From contig JANFOE010000575.1 of assembly GCA_025667525.1 (NCBI GenBank), forward strand, positions 204,496 through 268,495: a stretch of 64,000 nt of DNA. The letters run 5' to 3'. Under the pieces are notes generated by a model, which was not told the DNA's origin, searched no databases, and saw only the letters and a program-made list of their open reading frames with translations. Of the stretch, positions 33,801-46,245 are shown piece by piece. The position numbers and the translations under genes were made by a program. The DNA is from Glebionis coronaria. Its lineage: Eukaryota; Streptophyta; Magnoliopsida; Asterales; Asteraceae. Every line of letters starts with the position of its first letter. Position 1 is the first letter of the stretch.

Positions 33801-34894
33801 GTTGCAGAGTTGCCCATAAAAAGCTTCTGCCCATTGTTAACAACTCTGAAAGAGTGAAACATACTCTTGTCAGCACATACATGACGGGTTGCCCTAGTAT
33901 CAATCCACCAATCACCATGATTAGTACCTACCAGGTTAACCTCAGAAATCATAGCACAGACGTCAAACACCATTACAATCATGTCCATATTATCATTCAC
34001 CATATTTGCCTGACATGGATTCACCCGCTTCGGCATCTTGCAATTAGCAGCGCGGTGACCGGGCTGATCACAGTTGAAGCAAGTCCCCTGGAACTTCGGT
34101 TTCACAATTCCAGCTTTAGGAGCAAGGTACTCAGACTTCCCTTTGCTTTTCTTGTCAATCTTCCACTTGCCTTTACCTTTTCCTTTGGGATTAGACCTTG
34201 AAGATGACCCAGCATGCTAAACCATATTGGCCTTGGCAGAATCTAGTGTATAAGTGGTTTTCTGAGCCAGCTTGTTGTCCTCTTCAATACGAAGACGAAC
34301 AACCAAGTCTTCAACACTCATCTCCTTTCGCTTGTGCTTCAAGTAGTTCTTAAAATCTACCCAGCTTGGAGGTAACTTTTCAATAATAGCAGCAACTTGA
34401 AAAGTTTCACTCACGACCATTCCCTCAGCATGGATTTCGTGGATCAAAACCTGGAGATCTTGAACCTGGGTTATCACACTCTTTGAATCAACCATCTTGT
34501 AATCCAAAAAGCGAGCCACCGCAAATTTCTTTGTACCAGCATCCTCAGTCTTGTACTTACGTTCCAACGACTCCCATAATTCTTTGGCAGTCGTTGTCTT
34601 GCAGTACACGTTGTATAAAGAATCCACCAGACCATTCAGAATATAGTTGTGACACAAGAAATCTGAATGTTTCCATGCTTCAACAGCTTGCATAGCCTGT
34701 TGATTAGAGGGTTGATCTTCCTTAGGAGGTTCCACATGAGGTAAAATCTCTTCCAAGAAGCGCGCAAGGTTCAAGGTAGTGAGATAGAAGAACATCTTCT
34801 GGTGCCACCTCTTGAAATTCTGACCATTGAATTTCTCTAGTTTTTCAGCATGATTAGCCACTGTGGTGGAAGCAACTGGCGCACCGGTTGTCAC
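30891..34894 (-). pseudogene. Copia gag-pol of element A, multiple lesions
   Basis: Order on the minus strand follows Ty1/copia: gag (34894-34217, 225 codons), zinc knuckle [14 protein letters not shown] near 34080, protease, integrase (HHCC zinc region and [18 protein letters not shown] for the three acidic residues, 33634-32675), reverse transcriptase ([10 protein letters not shown] near 31850), and RNase H ending at 30891. The gag frame stops before the knuckle. The protease motif reads DTRAT where DTGAT is expected (near 33890), which should destroy catalysis. Frameshifts occur near 33650 and 32810, and stops near 32285, 32055 and 31555. Gag now starts at GTG (34894), since the original N-terminus was deleted. 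Confidence 0.9.
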
Positions 34895-34902
34895 AAACGT
34901 GG

Positions 34903-35640
34903 AACGAGGCTCGTGTTTAACACGATTCCCTTAAAACAGATTCGCCGTCTGTTTCCCAGGGTACAACGTTCAAAGCTGTTGTACAGCCGGACCTGACATA
35001 CTTGCCTGAAAGATCACGGAAAGTAGTGTGCTTCTGATCAAAAAGACCGCCATAAATATATCAATTGAACTAGTAAACTTTGTGTGTTTTTGTTGGTACA
35101 TCTCAAATGATGGAAAAGGCCATCTATTTATATGCATGGAGAAATCATACGGCAATGCTAAGAATGAAATGATAAGTACAATTCTTTCAATCAATATCCA
35201 TGTCATGACAACTCATTTGATTGTCAGTTAATATACTCAATTGGTAACAATATCATATAATGATAATCCTTGAGGTTTACATGTCAACAAAGCCTTATCA
35301 ATATGTAAATTATGGCAACTAGAATCAATCATTGACTAGCTAATTTGTAAGTGATAACAATCACTCATAAATTCAACAAAATCAATATCCTGGCAAGTGA
35401 CTCATTGATTTTCAAATGATAACACCATTTGATATTAGTCAATATTTACTAGTTGCAATTCATGATAAAACCAAATTCCTTCATTTCAGTTACCCGTAGA
35501 GACTCGATATCTCATTCATACTAACTCCGTTTTAGACATATAATGGCTCGACTTGGCCTTACACTCAATGATTATATTCGCTAATAATTATACAAGTCCA
35601 AAGTTAGTAACACACTATTTTTCATTATATTTTCCCAACA
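34903..35640 (-). repeat. 5' LTR of copia element A, truncated
   Basis: 738 bp matching 29552-30289 of the other LTR exactly in length. The missing 129 bp corresponds to the LTR's 3' terminal portion (U5 side), lost in the same deletion that removed the primer site and gag start. Confidence 0.9.
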
Positions 35641-35899
35641 TACATGACTTGTAAAATAAATAGTATTGCTGTTACTAATCATGTATGATTGTATGCAATT
35701 CGGCTTTCGGCTTTGTTTAAGTTAATACTTAACAGCACATCCATTCATTGATTTCCTCACATGATCGCGCACATACAACGAACTCGAATTCGTCCTATTT
35801 TCTTGTGAAGCTTTCGAGTTTGTTTAAGTTAATAGCAGAAATCACTGCCGACACATTATTTCCATGGGAAATTTTAAATTGGTATTAACAAGTTAATTA

Positions 35900-36906
35900 T
35901 GTGGGAAACGGTGTATACTTTTATTAAAACAATAATAAAATTAACAGAAAACAAAGAACAGAATTAAATAACAAATAAAATTGAAAGCAGTAAAACTAAG
36001 ACGAGGCACGTGTTTAACACGCTCCCCTTAAAACAGATTCGCCGTCTGTTTCCCAGGGTACAACGTCCAAAGCTGTTGTACAGCCGGACTAGACAAACTT
36101 GCCTGAAAGATCACGGAAGCCTTCTTCGTTTCTGATCGAGAACTGCTGGAAAAATCGTCTGGTAATGGAGTATGAAAAGCTGCGTTTTTCTGATGTCTTT
36201 AACTGAATGAGAAGAGGTTATATTTATACTGAAAACTTGACTTGTTCTCAAAGAAAAAATATATACCAAAGTCAGGAAAATCTGTTATAACTAAAACAGA
36301 TTTCCTGTCTTTTTAACACACAAAAATATTCTGTGAATATTTTCTGTATCTTTTTAACACACAAAATATTCTGTAAATAACTTCTGTATCTATTCCTAAA
36401 ATAGATGTACAGAATTCTCTGGAAAATAAATCGAATTCGCAACAAAAAAGATACCGAAATCTGCCCGTACCCAAGCCAGTTTTCGGAGCTGCATTCGTGT
36501 CCGCAGGTCGCGCGCTCGTGCACAAGTTCAGTAGCTTCGAACCTGTTTTTGGCCTAGAAATCCCACTTTCTACACCCCCCCTGCGCGCGCGTAGGCGTGG
36601 GAGTAAAAACCCACAAATGAATATTGTAGGGTAGAAACTAGGATTCCCTTATAAACATGTTTTCATTTCATGTTTCAAGCGATGTGGGACAAAATATTTT
36701 CCAAATATTGTGTTTCACGTGACTCACTTTGAGACACGATATCTCATTCATATTAACTCCATATTGGACATACTTTAGCTCGTTGCGAAGCTCTCTTCGA
36801 GGAGAACGCAAAGCTACTAAGTACTACGAATATATATAACATATATATATATAAAATTATGTCCAAAGTATTGCAAAAACCATATTTTGCAAAACATTTT
36901 CCAACA
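35900..36906 (-). repeat. 3' LTR of copia element B
   Basis: 1007 bp. A purine tract (ATGTGGGGGAT on the minus strand) follows at 36907. It contains a USE plus TATA promoter module (36648-36690) and a TATATA tract near the LTR end. Confidence 0.95.
36648..36690 (-). promoter_or_regulatory. USE + TATA module in the copia B LTR
   Basis: On the minus strand GTCCCACATCG (36680-36690) is followed by 24 nt and then TTTATAAG (36648-36656). Its position in the upstream part of the LTR fits the U3 promoter. The same module is found in the other LTR and in the related LTR fragment at 47231. Confidence 0.6.
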
Positions 36907-37508
36907 ATCCCCCACATGAATGGGAATCGGTCGAAAACACACGAAAGTTTCGGCAAAATTTCTGCGGTTAAGTCCTGCATAGGATAGGTAGGTGTAACCC
37001 TTTGAACCTTCCCTTATGAGATGCACTTAGTCTCCTAGATCTGAGTAGACGCAATGTCCTTGAACTCAGCCTCTGTTTACGTATACGACAATACACACTC
37101 ACACAAGACTCTCCCTGACCTTGTCAAGTCCTCATAGTCGTGTTCGTTATGGTCATGAACACTCGCCTGGTTCTGCAAGAGCTCTTAGAAATTGCGCCCC
37201 CACAATTTCATTCGAAGCGACCCCACTTCTCTCTCACATAGGTGATTTCATCTTGAATCATTAAAAACATATGTTTTATGATTTCATCTTGAATCATTAT
37301 GCTTTATGATTTCCTCCTGAATCATTAAGCCATATGTTTAACCTCTCAACAAGTCACATTATTCTAGGAATGGACTAGGAAAGTTATTTTATTAAGTAAC
37401 TCCCCCACATTGACCTGACTTCCCCCACATTTCTATGATTAGGTTGTCCTATTGAACCCAGATCTTGGGATCTCCAGTCAACTGGGTTAGGTTTTCCTTC
37501 ATAGAAAC

Positions 37509-40500
37509 TCATTCCTTCAAGGACTTTAGTCCCATTCCTTTAGACGACTTACTAACTAACTCTCTGCTTAAGCCTTTCGTAAGCGGATCCACAATGTTAT
37601 CCTTTGACTTCACATAGTCAATTGAGATAACTCCTGTTGAGAGTAGTTGTCGTACCGAATTATGTCGACGACGGATATGTCTAGACTTTCCATTATACAT
37701 TGTGCTATGAGCTCTTCCAATTGCCGATTGACTATCACAATGTATACTAATGGCCGTTACCGGTTTAGGCCACCTAGGTATGTCCTCTACGAATTGACGT
37801 AGCCATTCCGCCTCTTCTCCGCATTTATCTAACGCGATAAATTCTGATTCCATCGTGGACTTAGCTATTACAGTTTGCTTGGAAGACTTCCAAGATATAG
37901 CGGCCCCTCCCAGTGTAAACACATATCCACTGGTCGATCTAGAATCCTTTATGTCAGATATCCAATTTGCATCATTGTATCCTTCAATAACAGATGGATA
38001 TCTAGCATAATTCAGTCCATAATCACGACTGTATCTCAAATAATGAAGTACCCTAGTCATAGCTTTCCAATGTGCATCACTTGGATTACTAGTATATCTA
38101 CTTAGCCTGCTAACAGCATATGCTAAGTCAGGTCGGGTACATGTCATCAAATACATCAACATGCCAATAATTCTTGAATACTCTAATTGGGCAACACCTG
38201 CGCCTCTATTTTTAGATAGATGCAAACTGGTGTCAATTGGAGTTCTAGCTAGGCCGGAATCCCCCGCATTATGAGTATTGAGAATTTTGTCCACGTAATG
38301 TGCTTGACTTAATGCAATTCCACTATGAGTTCGTATGATCTTTATTCCAAGGATCACATAAGCCAAACCCATATCTTTCATGTCAAACTTTGATTTCAAC
38401 ATGTCTTTAGTAGACTTGATCATCTTGTCGTTACTGCCAACGATAAGCATATCATCAACATAAAGACACAAGATTACATATCCACTATCCGTGTCTTTGA
38501 CATAAACACACTTGTGGCATTCATTAATTTTGAATCCACCCTCTAGCATGGCGTGATCAAACTTTTGATGCCATTGTTTTGGAGCTTGCTTTAAGCCATA
38601 CAATGACTTAACAAGCCTACAAACTTTGCTCTCTTGTCCAGGAGCCATGAAACCCTCAGGTTGGTTCATGTATATTTCTTCTTCTAAATCTCCATTTAGA
38701 AAAGCCGTTTTCACATCCATTTGGTGAACTTCTAAATTTCTTAATGCGGCAATAGCAAGAATCATCCTAATAGAAGTTATTCGCGTAACAGGTGAATAAG
38801 TATCAAAGTAATCTAGACCTTCACGTTGTCTAAAACCTTTGATCACCAATCTTGCTTTGTACTTATCAATGGTGCCATCAGCTTTCATCTTCTTCTTGAA
38901 GATCCATTTATAGGCTAGTGGTTTACAACCAGGAGGTAAATCCACGAGCTCCCAAGTATGATTTTGTAAAATAGACTCTATTTCACTATTAATCGCTTCT
39001 TTCCATCGAGGTCCTTCCGAGGAATTTACAGCTTCTTGATAAGAAGTAGGTTCATTTTCTACCATAAAAGAGACAAAATCGGGTCCAAAGGATTTCTCGG
39101 TTCTTGCCCGTTTGCTTCTTCTAGGTTCAACCTATTCTTCCTCGGGTTGATCTTGTCTCTCATCTTGGAGATCATCATCATCTCGTTGTCTCTTATCTTG
39201 GACAACTGCATCATCTATTCTAGATGTGCTTCCATTTTCCTTCTTTAAACAAGGAAATATGTTTTCAAAGAAGGACGCATTCCTTGATTCCATAACTGTG
39301 TTCTTGTGTATATCAGGATTTTTCGAATCATGTACAATGAAACGATACGCACTACTATTCTTAGCATATCCAATGAATATACAATCCACAGATTTAGGTC
39401 CAATCGTTTGGGCCTTAGGTGTCGGCACAGCTACCTTGGCTAGACACCCCCACACTCGTAAGTACTGGTATGATGGTTTTCTTCCCATCCACAGTTCATA
39501 TGGGGTTTACTCTTTATCCTTACGAGGTATCTTGTTTAAAAGATAAGTAGCCGTTAGAATGGCTTCCCCCCACATGTCCCGGCTCAAACCAGAACTTAAC
39601 AACATGGCATTAACCATCTCTTTCAAGGTACGGTTCTTCTTTTCGGCAATACCGTTTTGCTGAGGTGAATAAGGAGCAGTAAACTCATGTCTAATTCCAT
39701 GTTTCGCACATAGATCAGCAAAAGGAGACACATATTCACCTCCTCTATCACTTTGTACAACCTTGATTTTCCTACCAAGTTGATTCTCAACTTTGGTTTT
39801 GTATAGAACAAACTTGTCTATAGCTTCATCTTTACTTTTCAAGAAGTAAACGTAGCAGTACTTTGTGCAATCATCAATAAACGTGATGAAGTACTTATTT
39901 CCACCTTTTGTGGGTAGTGATTTCAAATCACATATGTCTGTGTGTATCATATCAAGTGGTTCGGTTTTTCGTTCAACCGATTTGAAAGATGATCTTGTAA
40001 GTTTGGCTTCGACACAAGTTTCACACTTATAATTTGAATCAATATGAAAATTTGGTATGCCATTAAATTTAATCAAACGACGCATTGAATTAAAATTAAC
40101 ATGTCCAAGACGGCCATGCCACACATTCGAAGACTCAATCAAGTAAGCAGAAGAATTCATTTTATTGATATCATTCTTAACAACTATTACATTGAGCTTA
40201 AACATACCATTCAGGGCATACCCCTTACCAACATACATTTGATTCTTAGAAAGTACAACTTTATCAGACACAAAAACAAGACGAAAACCAAACTTATTCA
40301 AAAGCCATCCGGACACAAGATTCTTGCGAATCTCCGGAACATACAAGACTTTAGTCAACTTGAGCTCTTTCTCGGATGTCATCTTCAAAATAACATCTCC
40401 TTCGCCCTTGATATCAGCAGTTGCAGAGTTGCCCATGTACAGCTTCTCTCCATTGTCAACCGCTCTGAAAGAGTGAAACATACTCTTGTCAGCACACACA

Positions 40501-41555
40501 TGACGGGTTGCCCCAGTATCAACCCACCAATCATTATTATTAAAACCTACCAGGTTAACTTCAGAGATCATGGTAACGACATCAGACACCATAGCAATCA
40601 TGTCCACATTATCATTCACCATATTAGCCTCGCGTGGAGTCACCCGCTTTGGCGCTTTGCAATTAGCAGCACGATGACCTGGCTTGTCACAGTTGAAGCA
40701 ATTTCCTTGGAACTTCTGCTTCGCAATTCCAGCCTTAGGAGCAAGGTACTCAGACTTCCCTTTGCTCTTCTTGTCATTCTTCCCTTTTCCAAAGCTCTTG
40801 CCTTTAGACTTTGAAGAAGACGAACCATGCTCAACCATATTTGCCTTGGCAGAATCAGGTGTATAAGTGTTTTTCTGAGCCAGCTTGTTGTCCTCTTCAA
40901 TACGAAGACGAACAACCAAGTCTTCAACAGTCATCTCCTTTCGCTTATGCTTCAAGTAGTTTTTAAATTCTACCCAGCTTGGAGGTAACTTTTCAATGAT
41001 AGCAGCAACTTGAAAAGTTTCACTCAAAGTCATACCCTCAGCATGAATGTCGTGTAGCAAAACCTGCAGATCTTGAACCTGAGTTATCACACTCTTTGAA
41101 TCAACCATCTTGTAATCCAAAAAGCGAGCTACCACGAACTTCTTTATACCAGCATCCTCAGTTTTGTACTTGCGTTCCAACGCCTCCCATAATTCTTTGG
41201 CAGTCTTAGTCTTGTAGTACACATTGTACAAAGAGTCCACCAAACCATTCAGAATATAGTTGTGACACAAGAAGTCTGAATGTTTCCATGCTTCAACAGC
41301 TTGCACGGCTTGTTGATTTTCGGGTACACCTTCTCTAGGAGGTTCCACCTAAGGTACAGTCTCCTTTAAGAACTTCGCAAGGTTCAAAGTAGTGAGATAG
41401 AAGAACATCTTCTGCTGCCACCTCTTAAAATTCTGTCCATTGAATTTTTCTGGTTTTTCAGCATGATTAGCAACTGTGTGGGGAACTGGCGCATCAGTTA
41501 CATTCACAGTAGTAGTTGCAGGAGTTACAGGAGTTACAGGAGTGCTGGTAGACAT
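37509..41555 (-). pseudogene. Copia gag-pol of element B, three in-frame stops only
   Basis: A single minus-strand frame of about 1,348 codons runs from ATG at 41555 to 37509. It is broken only by stops at 41349-41351, 39507-39509 and 39132-39134. The N-terminus has a short VTP repeat. Visible domains, with plus-strand positions, are gag, zinc knuckle [14 protein letters not shown] (about 40700), aspartic protease [12 protein letters not shown] (about 40520, intact DTG), integrase with [26 protein letters not shown] and AEKKNRT (about 40120-39640), reverse transcriptase with [13 protein letters not shown] and [10 protein letters not shown] (about 38460), and RNase H ([20 protein letters not shown]). 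The last 518 codons (RT-RNase H) are uninterrupted. The length is normal for plant copia. Confidence 0.93.
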
Positions 41556-41935
41556 CCTGAAAGATCAAACAAGATCAAAACTCAAACAGTTAGACAACTG
41601 TTATAAATCTGTATATAAGAAATTCAATCGTGATCTCTATATACTTATAGTGGATCTGCTTCAAAGAAACTCAATCTTGGTTTCAATGAATCAGATGCAA
41701 TTATCTAATATATCAGTTTAACAGAAACACAATCTTGGTTTCAATATAAACTGATAAGAACAACTGCTTAAAGAAAACCGTTAGAGATCTGTTAATTAAA
41801 ATCTGTAAAATTAAAACTGATTCCAGTGAAACTCAATCCTGGTTTCGGCAGAAACAGTTTATAATAAATCTGATAAAATTATTAGTCCGATTTAATAAAA
41901 GTTTTAATTCTGTTAAACATAATCAATTTTAAGAT
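41556..41935 (-). other. Leader of copia element B with short repeats
   Basis: The 380-bp leader between the 5' LTR and gag holds three imperfect copies of AAACTCAATCTTGGTTTCAA (about 41668, 41727 and 41829) and several AACTGTT/AACAGTT motifs. No primer site complementary to a common plant tRNA is recognisable next to the LTR. Confidence 0.6.
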
Positions 41936-42923
41936 TGTGGGAAACGGTGTATACTTTTATTAAAACAATAATAAAATTAACAGAAAACAAAGAACAGAAT
42001 TAAATAACAAATAAAATTGAAAGTAGTAAAACTAAGATGAGGCACGTGTTTAACACGCTTCCCTTAAAACAGATTCGCCGTCTGTTTCCCAGGGTACAAC
42101 GTCCAAAGCTGTTGTACAGCCGGACTAGACAAACTTGCCTGAAAGATCACGGAAGCCTTCTTCGTTTCTGATCGAGAACTGCTGGAAAAATCGTCTGGTA
42201 ATGGAGTATGAAAAGCTACGTTTTTCTGATGTCTTTAACTGAATGAGAAGAGGTTATATTTATACTGAAAACTTGACTTGTTCTCAAAGAAAAAATATAT
42301 ACCAAAGTCAGGAAAATCTGTTATAACTAAAACAGATTTCCTGTCTTTTTAACACACAAAAATATTCTGTGAATATTTTCTGTATCTTTTTAACACACAA
42401 AATATTCTGTAAATAACTTCTGTATCTATTCCTAAAATAGATGTTAAATCGAATTCGCAGCAAAAAAGATACCGAAATCTGCCCGCACTTAAGCCAGTTT
42501 TCGGAGCTGCATTCGTGTCCGCAGGTCGCGCGCTCGTGCACAAGTTCAGTAGCTTCGAACCTGTTTTTGGCCTAGAAATCCCACTTTCTGCACCCCCCTG
42601 CGCGCGCGTAGGCGTGGGAGTAAAAACCCACAAATGAATATTGTAGGGTAGAAACTAGGATTCCCTTATAAACATGTTTTCATTTCATGTTTCAAGCGAT
42701 GTGGGAGAAAATATTTTCCAAATATTGTGTTTCACGTGACTCACTTTGAGACACGATATCTCATTCATATTAACTCCATATTGGACATACTTTAGCTCGT
42801 TGCGAAGCTCTCTTCGAGGAGAACGCAAAGCTACTAAGTACTACGAATATATATAACATATACATATATAAAATTATGTCCAAAGTATTGCAAAAACCAT
42901 ATTTTGCAAAACATTTTCCAACA
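41936..42923 (-). repeat. 5' LTR of copia element B
   Basis: 988 bp. It lacks 18 bp present in the 3' LTR near 36412-36431. Its USE core is mutated by one base (CTCCCACATCG, 42697-42707) while the TATA at 42664-42672 is kept. Confidence 0.95.
42664..42707 (-). promoter_or_regulatory. USE + TATA module in the copia B 5' LTR (one base changed)
   Basis: Minus strand CTCCCACATCG, then 24 nt, then TTTATAAG. The first base of the USE core differs from the 3' LTR copy. This is the LTR that would drive transcription of element B. Confidence 0.5.
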
Positions 42924-42928
42924 AATTA

Positions 42929-43688
42929 TAATAAGCTTATGAAACGTGAAAAGTCTAACACGGCTAGCACAATTAGAAAATGTAGACCACGAACTACCTA
43001 ACAATACAGTTAAAAGTGGGGGTGGTGTGATACATTGAGATTCACCATTCAATCTTGTTTGATAGGCTTATAACAATGCTTCTTGGCTTTGCCATCAACA
43101 TCCGACAAAGAAAAAGAATCCTACTAATGAAACGTCTCGGTGATCTTTTCTTTCAATGCATCAATATCCGATGATACATGTGAGAGTTGGGTGTGTAATA
43201 AGGAATTTGTATTTTCTACTTATTCATATGGATTGTTTTTAATTGAATATGGGCATAAAATCCTAGTTACACAAGCTTAATTATGAACGAAGAGTTTTAG
43301 AACTTGGTAATCAAAAGTCTTTATCATTAGATTGCTATGTTTTCATATAGTGCTTAAAATAACTCAACCACTAGACATAGCAGAATCTTGCAGAAAATAA
43401 AGACCTAAAACTATTATTCAAAAAGTATAACAATTGTAAGTTGCAGAAGTGGTCGTGCAAGACTTTTAAAATGCTAGTTCTATTCTTTATGCTTAAAGAT
43501 GAAACAACTTGCATCATATGAGAAATTATAGTATACTACTTGCAGTACATTGTTGTTTAGAAATTATAGAGCAATTCTAATAGTACGTAAATCATAATGT
43601 AAGTCTTAATAAATGATAAATGAATACTTAGAACGATCAATGAAATGTGTTACAAACAAGTTAAAAGATACTTTTAAGCCATGTGAGA
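42929..43688. other. Spacer, nothing recognised
   Basis: AT-rich sequence with no supported gene, RNA or repeat boundary. Confidence 0.6.
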
Positions 43689-44556
43689 CTATGCAACCTT
43701 CTTTTCCTTGAATGATTTAGGAACCTTGCTCAAAACCTTCTCATGTGATACCTCGAAGTGCTTCTTCGACTCAACATGTGCTTTCTCAAGAAGAACATTA
43801 GCTTTTTGTCTTTTTCCTCATGATTCTCGTAAAAAACAAGCACCGTGTGTACACGAACAAATCTTATTTATTGTTTGGGAATCGAAATACATAAGTTAGA
43901 CATACAAGTGAATATTTCTAGAAAGTGATTAAGGGCGGCCACGTGGTCAGAATGGGTCATTATCTAATATCTTGTATAGATAAGGCAAGGTAAGTTTTCC
44001 GGCAACACTTTGTGTCCACATCTTTTACATTTCTACCTTCACAAATTTTAAAAGGAATTATTACATGTGTAAACCAAGGTTAAGAAGGTACAACACCTTT
44101 CGGCAATTGATTCAATCCACAAACAAGCATCACCTGATATATTCGATCATTAGTCAAAATTGACTTGAGCCATCAACGGGATCATAAAAGTCTAATATCT
44201 ATGTAAATTTATTATCAACATGATCAAATGAAGGAAGCAAAAGAAAATATTATACAACTAGATATTTCTTAAGATTGCTCCCAAAAGAGATTTTCATAAG
44301 GACCTCCAAACCATTGTTGATTTCAATCCTTAGGATAGATGCTAGCTGCAAATCACTATCTTCTTCAAGCGCAACTTCATGATAATTTATTGTGAACATT
44401 TATAAGTATAACTTAAACTGATCCGATCTTAACTTAGGTACCTCAAACTCATCATTAATATCACTCTTATTTTTGTGAAAATAAACACAACCTTAGAACA
44501 TTCCCTTTATCTTCCACTAGAACTTTAGTATTACGTTTTGATCTTCTAGACAACAT
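43689..44556 (-). pseudogene. Degenerate gene remnant, unrecognised
   Basis: Several minus-strand stretches read like protein in changing frames. These are a start MLSRRSKRNTKVLVEDKGN at 44556, then NDEFEVPKLRSDQFKLYL, then HEVALEEDSDLQL and LRIEINNGLEVLMKISFGSN near 44380-44270, and a Lys/Glu-rich C-terminus (KAHVESKKHFEVSHEKV) ending in TAG at 43689. The first part matches the exon-like ORF at 937-809. Frame changes between blocks mean introns or decay. I do not recognise the product. The basic start and charged end would fit a nuclear or coiled-coil protein, but that is a guess. Confidence 0.45.
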
Positions 44557-45262
44557 GATTTATTAAATTAATAAAAAAATTGTTAAAACTGGAAATAATT
44601 GTTAAAACTGTTAATCGGTCTATAGGAATGGATTATTAAAATTAAATGAAAATGATTCAGAATCAAGGAATTTTTAATGGTGAGAAAATTAATTAGAGAT
44701 CAGTGTTCTTTCGGTAACCAGAAAGATGTGGCATTTTTACTAAAAAGAATTAGCAATATAACATCACATGTATCATGTGATGCATATAAATGCTAGTCTT
44801 GAAAGATAATAAACTGATTAAGTTTATATATCGGTCTTAAGTTACTTCTTTTCACGATATGGGATAAACTTATCACCCAAAAAGCTCATCCAGTCCTCTA
44901 TTATATTGCAATGGTGTCAAACTGGATCATGTATATTAAGAAATGAATCGAAACATGTATATTGCATAATTCTTGTTATATACAAGTTTAATTCTCGTTA
45001 TATACGGGTTCTTCAAGTGAACCTGCACAAGTTCAATTCCAACACTTGCCCATTTATGTGGTAGCAGAACTCTCGCTGACCATGGTTAACAAAATTCAGG
45101 TACTTTCCCTCTATTCTTGTAATACAAATTAGCCCTGTGAGGTTACGTATTAGTTATGGATCTATATATATACTAGTAAAATTTAATGACGGCAAGTAGA
45201 CTTTGCAACCCGACCTGGAACATCATGATTAACGTCAACATAATTAACTGATGAATACCTTA
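44400..45262. repeat. Dispersed repeat, copy 2 (matches 790-1650)
   Basis: Same orientation as copy 1 and ends at the same GATGAATACCT. Beyond this point the copies differ, because copy 1 has the inverted repeat there. Confidence 0.8.
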
Positions 45263-46245
45263 ACTTCTCGACCAAAGATAATACAAAAGATATGTTATTA
45301 TATCAAATACTTTTTTAAACATGTTGGGGAGTCCCAAATAAATAAATAAATAAATAAGCTACAGGTTTCACTATTCAGAGTTATGATTTGATTACAATTG
45401 GGAGGAGTAACCAAATTTAGGGGTTGTGGGCAGGGAAATTAGGGGAAACTAAAAATTGGGATATTTAGAGTTATGAATTTTCTTAAGTACTCCTAATATT
45501 TTCATTCTCACTTCTTTTGACCTTTAAATTTGTGTTAAAAAAAAGCAAATGATTCAATATCAAATCTCAATTTCAGTCATCTGATAAGGTGGGTGCTTTG
45601 TTTGCAACTAAAGTTAAGATTTGTTTTAATTTAGACATGTTGATACTCGAAAAACAATAACAAGAAAATTAAAAGAGGTTATTTCCTAAGAGTTTATGTG
45701 ATTTATGATTTAGAAGTAGTTATTTGTTGAGCTTCATTTGTAACTAAATCTTAATAATTACTTTATGATCGTTCACAAACTAGATTACTTTGTGCGTATC
45801 ACATGCGCGAAGAACCAGGTACAATGGTCACGATGTCGCTCTACTTATAGTCATGTATCAAGAAAATGGTTCACCTAACTTAGGAAGCGGTGTCTACGTA
45901 TTTTATACAACAGACAGTGTTTATTTGCACAAAACCGGTCTCCATTTATTTCATTCCTGCCTTTTAATTACCATGGAGATAGGTTTTTTTTATAACTGGT
46001 TTTTTATAGCCTTTTGTGTAGTAGTGCAATGAAGATTCGTAAGTGAATATTAAGTGACTTTTGTATCTACTTAGGAACTTCAACAGACAAGAAGAGTTGG
46101 GACTAGATCTGCTTTCATTTAAACAATTGCACGTTAAATGACTACTATATATATCGTGTGTATGTTTGAACTTTAAGTGATTCCAACTTGGTTTGAAGTT
46201 TCATTTATTGATATTTACTTATGACATGTTGCTAATTTGTGATTG
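45263..46245. other. Spacer with weak coding-like stretch
   Basis: Mostly AT-rich. An open plus frame at 45790-46032 (80 codons, NGHDVALLIVMYQENGSPN) is weakly protein-like, but there is no homology I can name and no splice context. It is not called as a gene. Confidence 0.4.

Larger units (their letters stand above)
29423..35640 (-). mobile_element. Ty1/copia element A, decayed and internally deleted
   Basis: The left LTR begins TGTAGGGAAACG and the right LTR ends CCCAACA. Both are flanked by the exact duplication TACAT (29418-29422 and 35641-35645). Coding is on the minus strand. The right (5') LTR lacks its last 129 bp, and the primer site and gag start are gone, so gag abuts the LTR directly at about 34895-34903. 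The coding region has several stops and frameshifts. It is closely related in protein sequence to element B, but the LTRs are clearly diverged. Confidence 0.92.
35900..42923 (-). mobile_element. Ty1/copia element B, nearly complete
   Basis: LTRs run from TGTGGGAAACGG to TTTTCCAACA and are bordered by the exact duplication AATTA (35895-35899 and 42924-42928). The minus strand carries one gag-pol frame with three stops. By eye the LTRs differ by about 11 substitutions plus an 18-bp and a 1-bp indel (about 1%), so insertion is recent. No TGG-type primer site follows the 5' LTR (minus strand reads ATCTTAAAATTG), which is unusual. Confidence 0.95.

Noticed and set aside
34970..35206. Paired 76-78-codon minus frames in both copia A LTRs (29625-29855, 34970-35206)
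   Set aside because: LTR sequence open by chance in two copies of the same repeat. Gag-pol is elsewhere.
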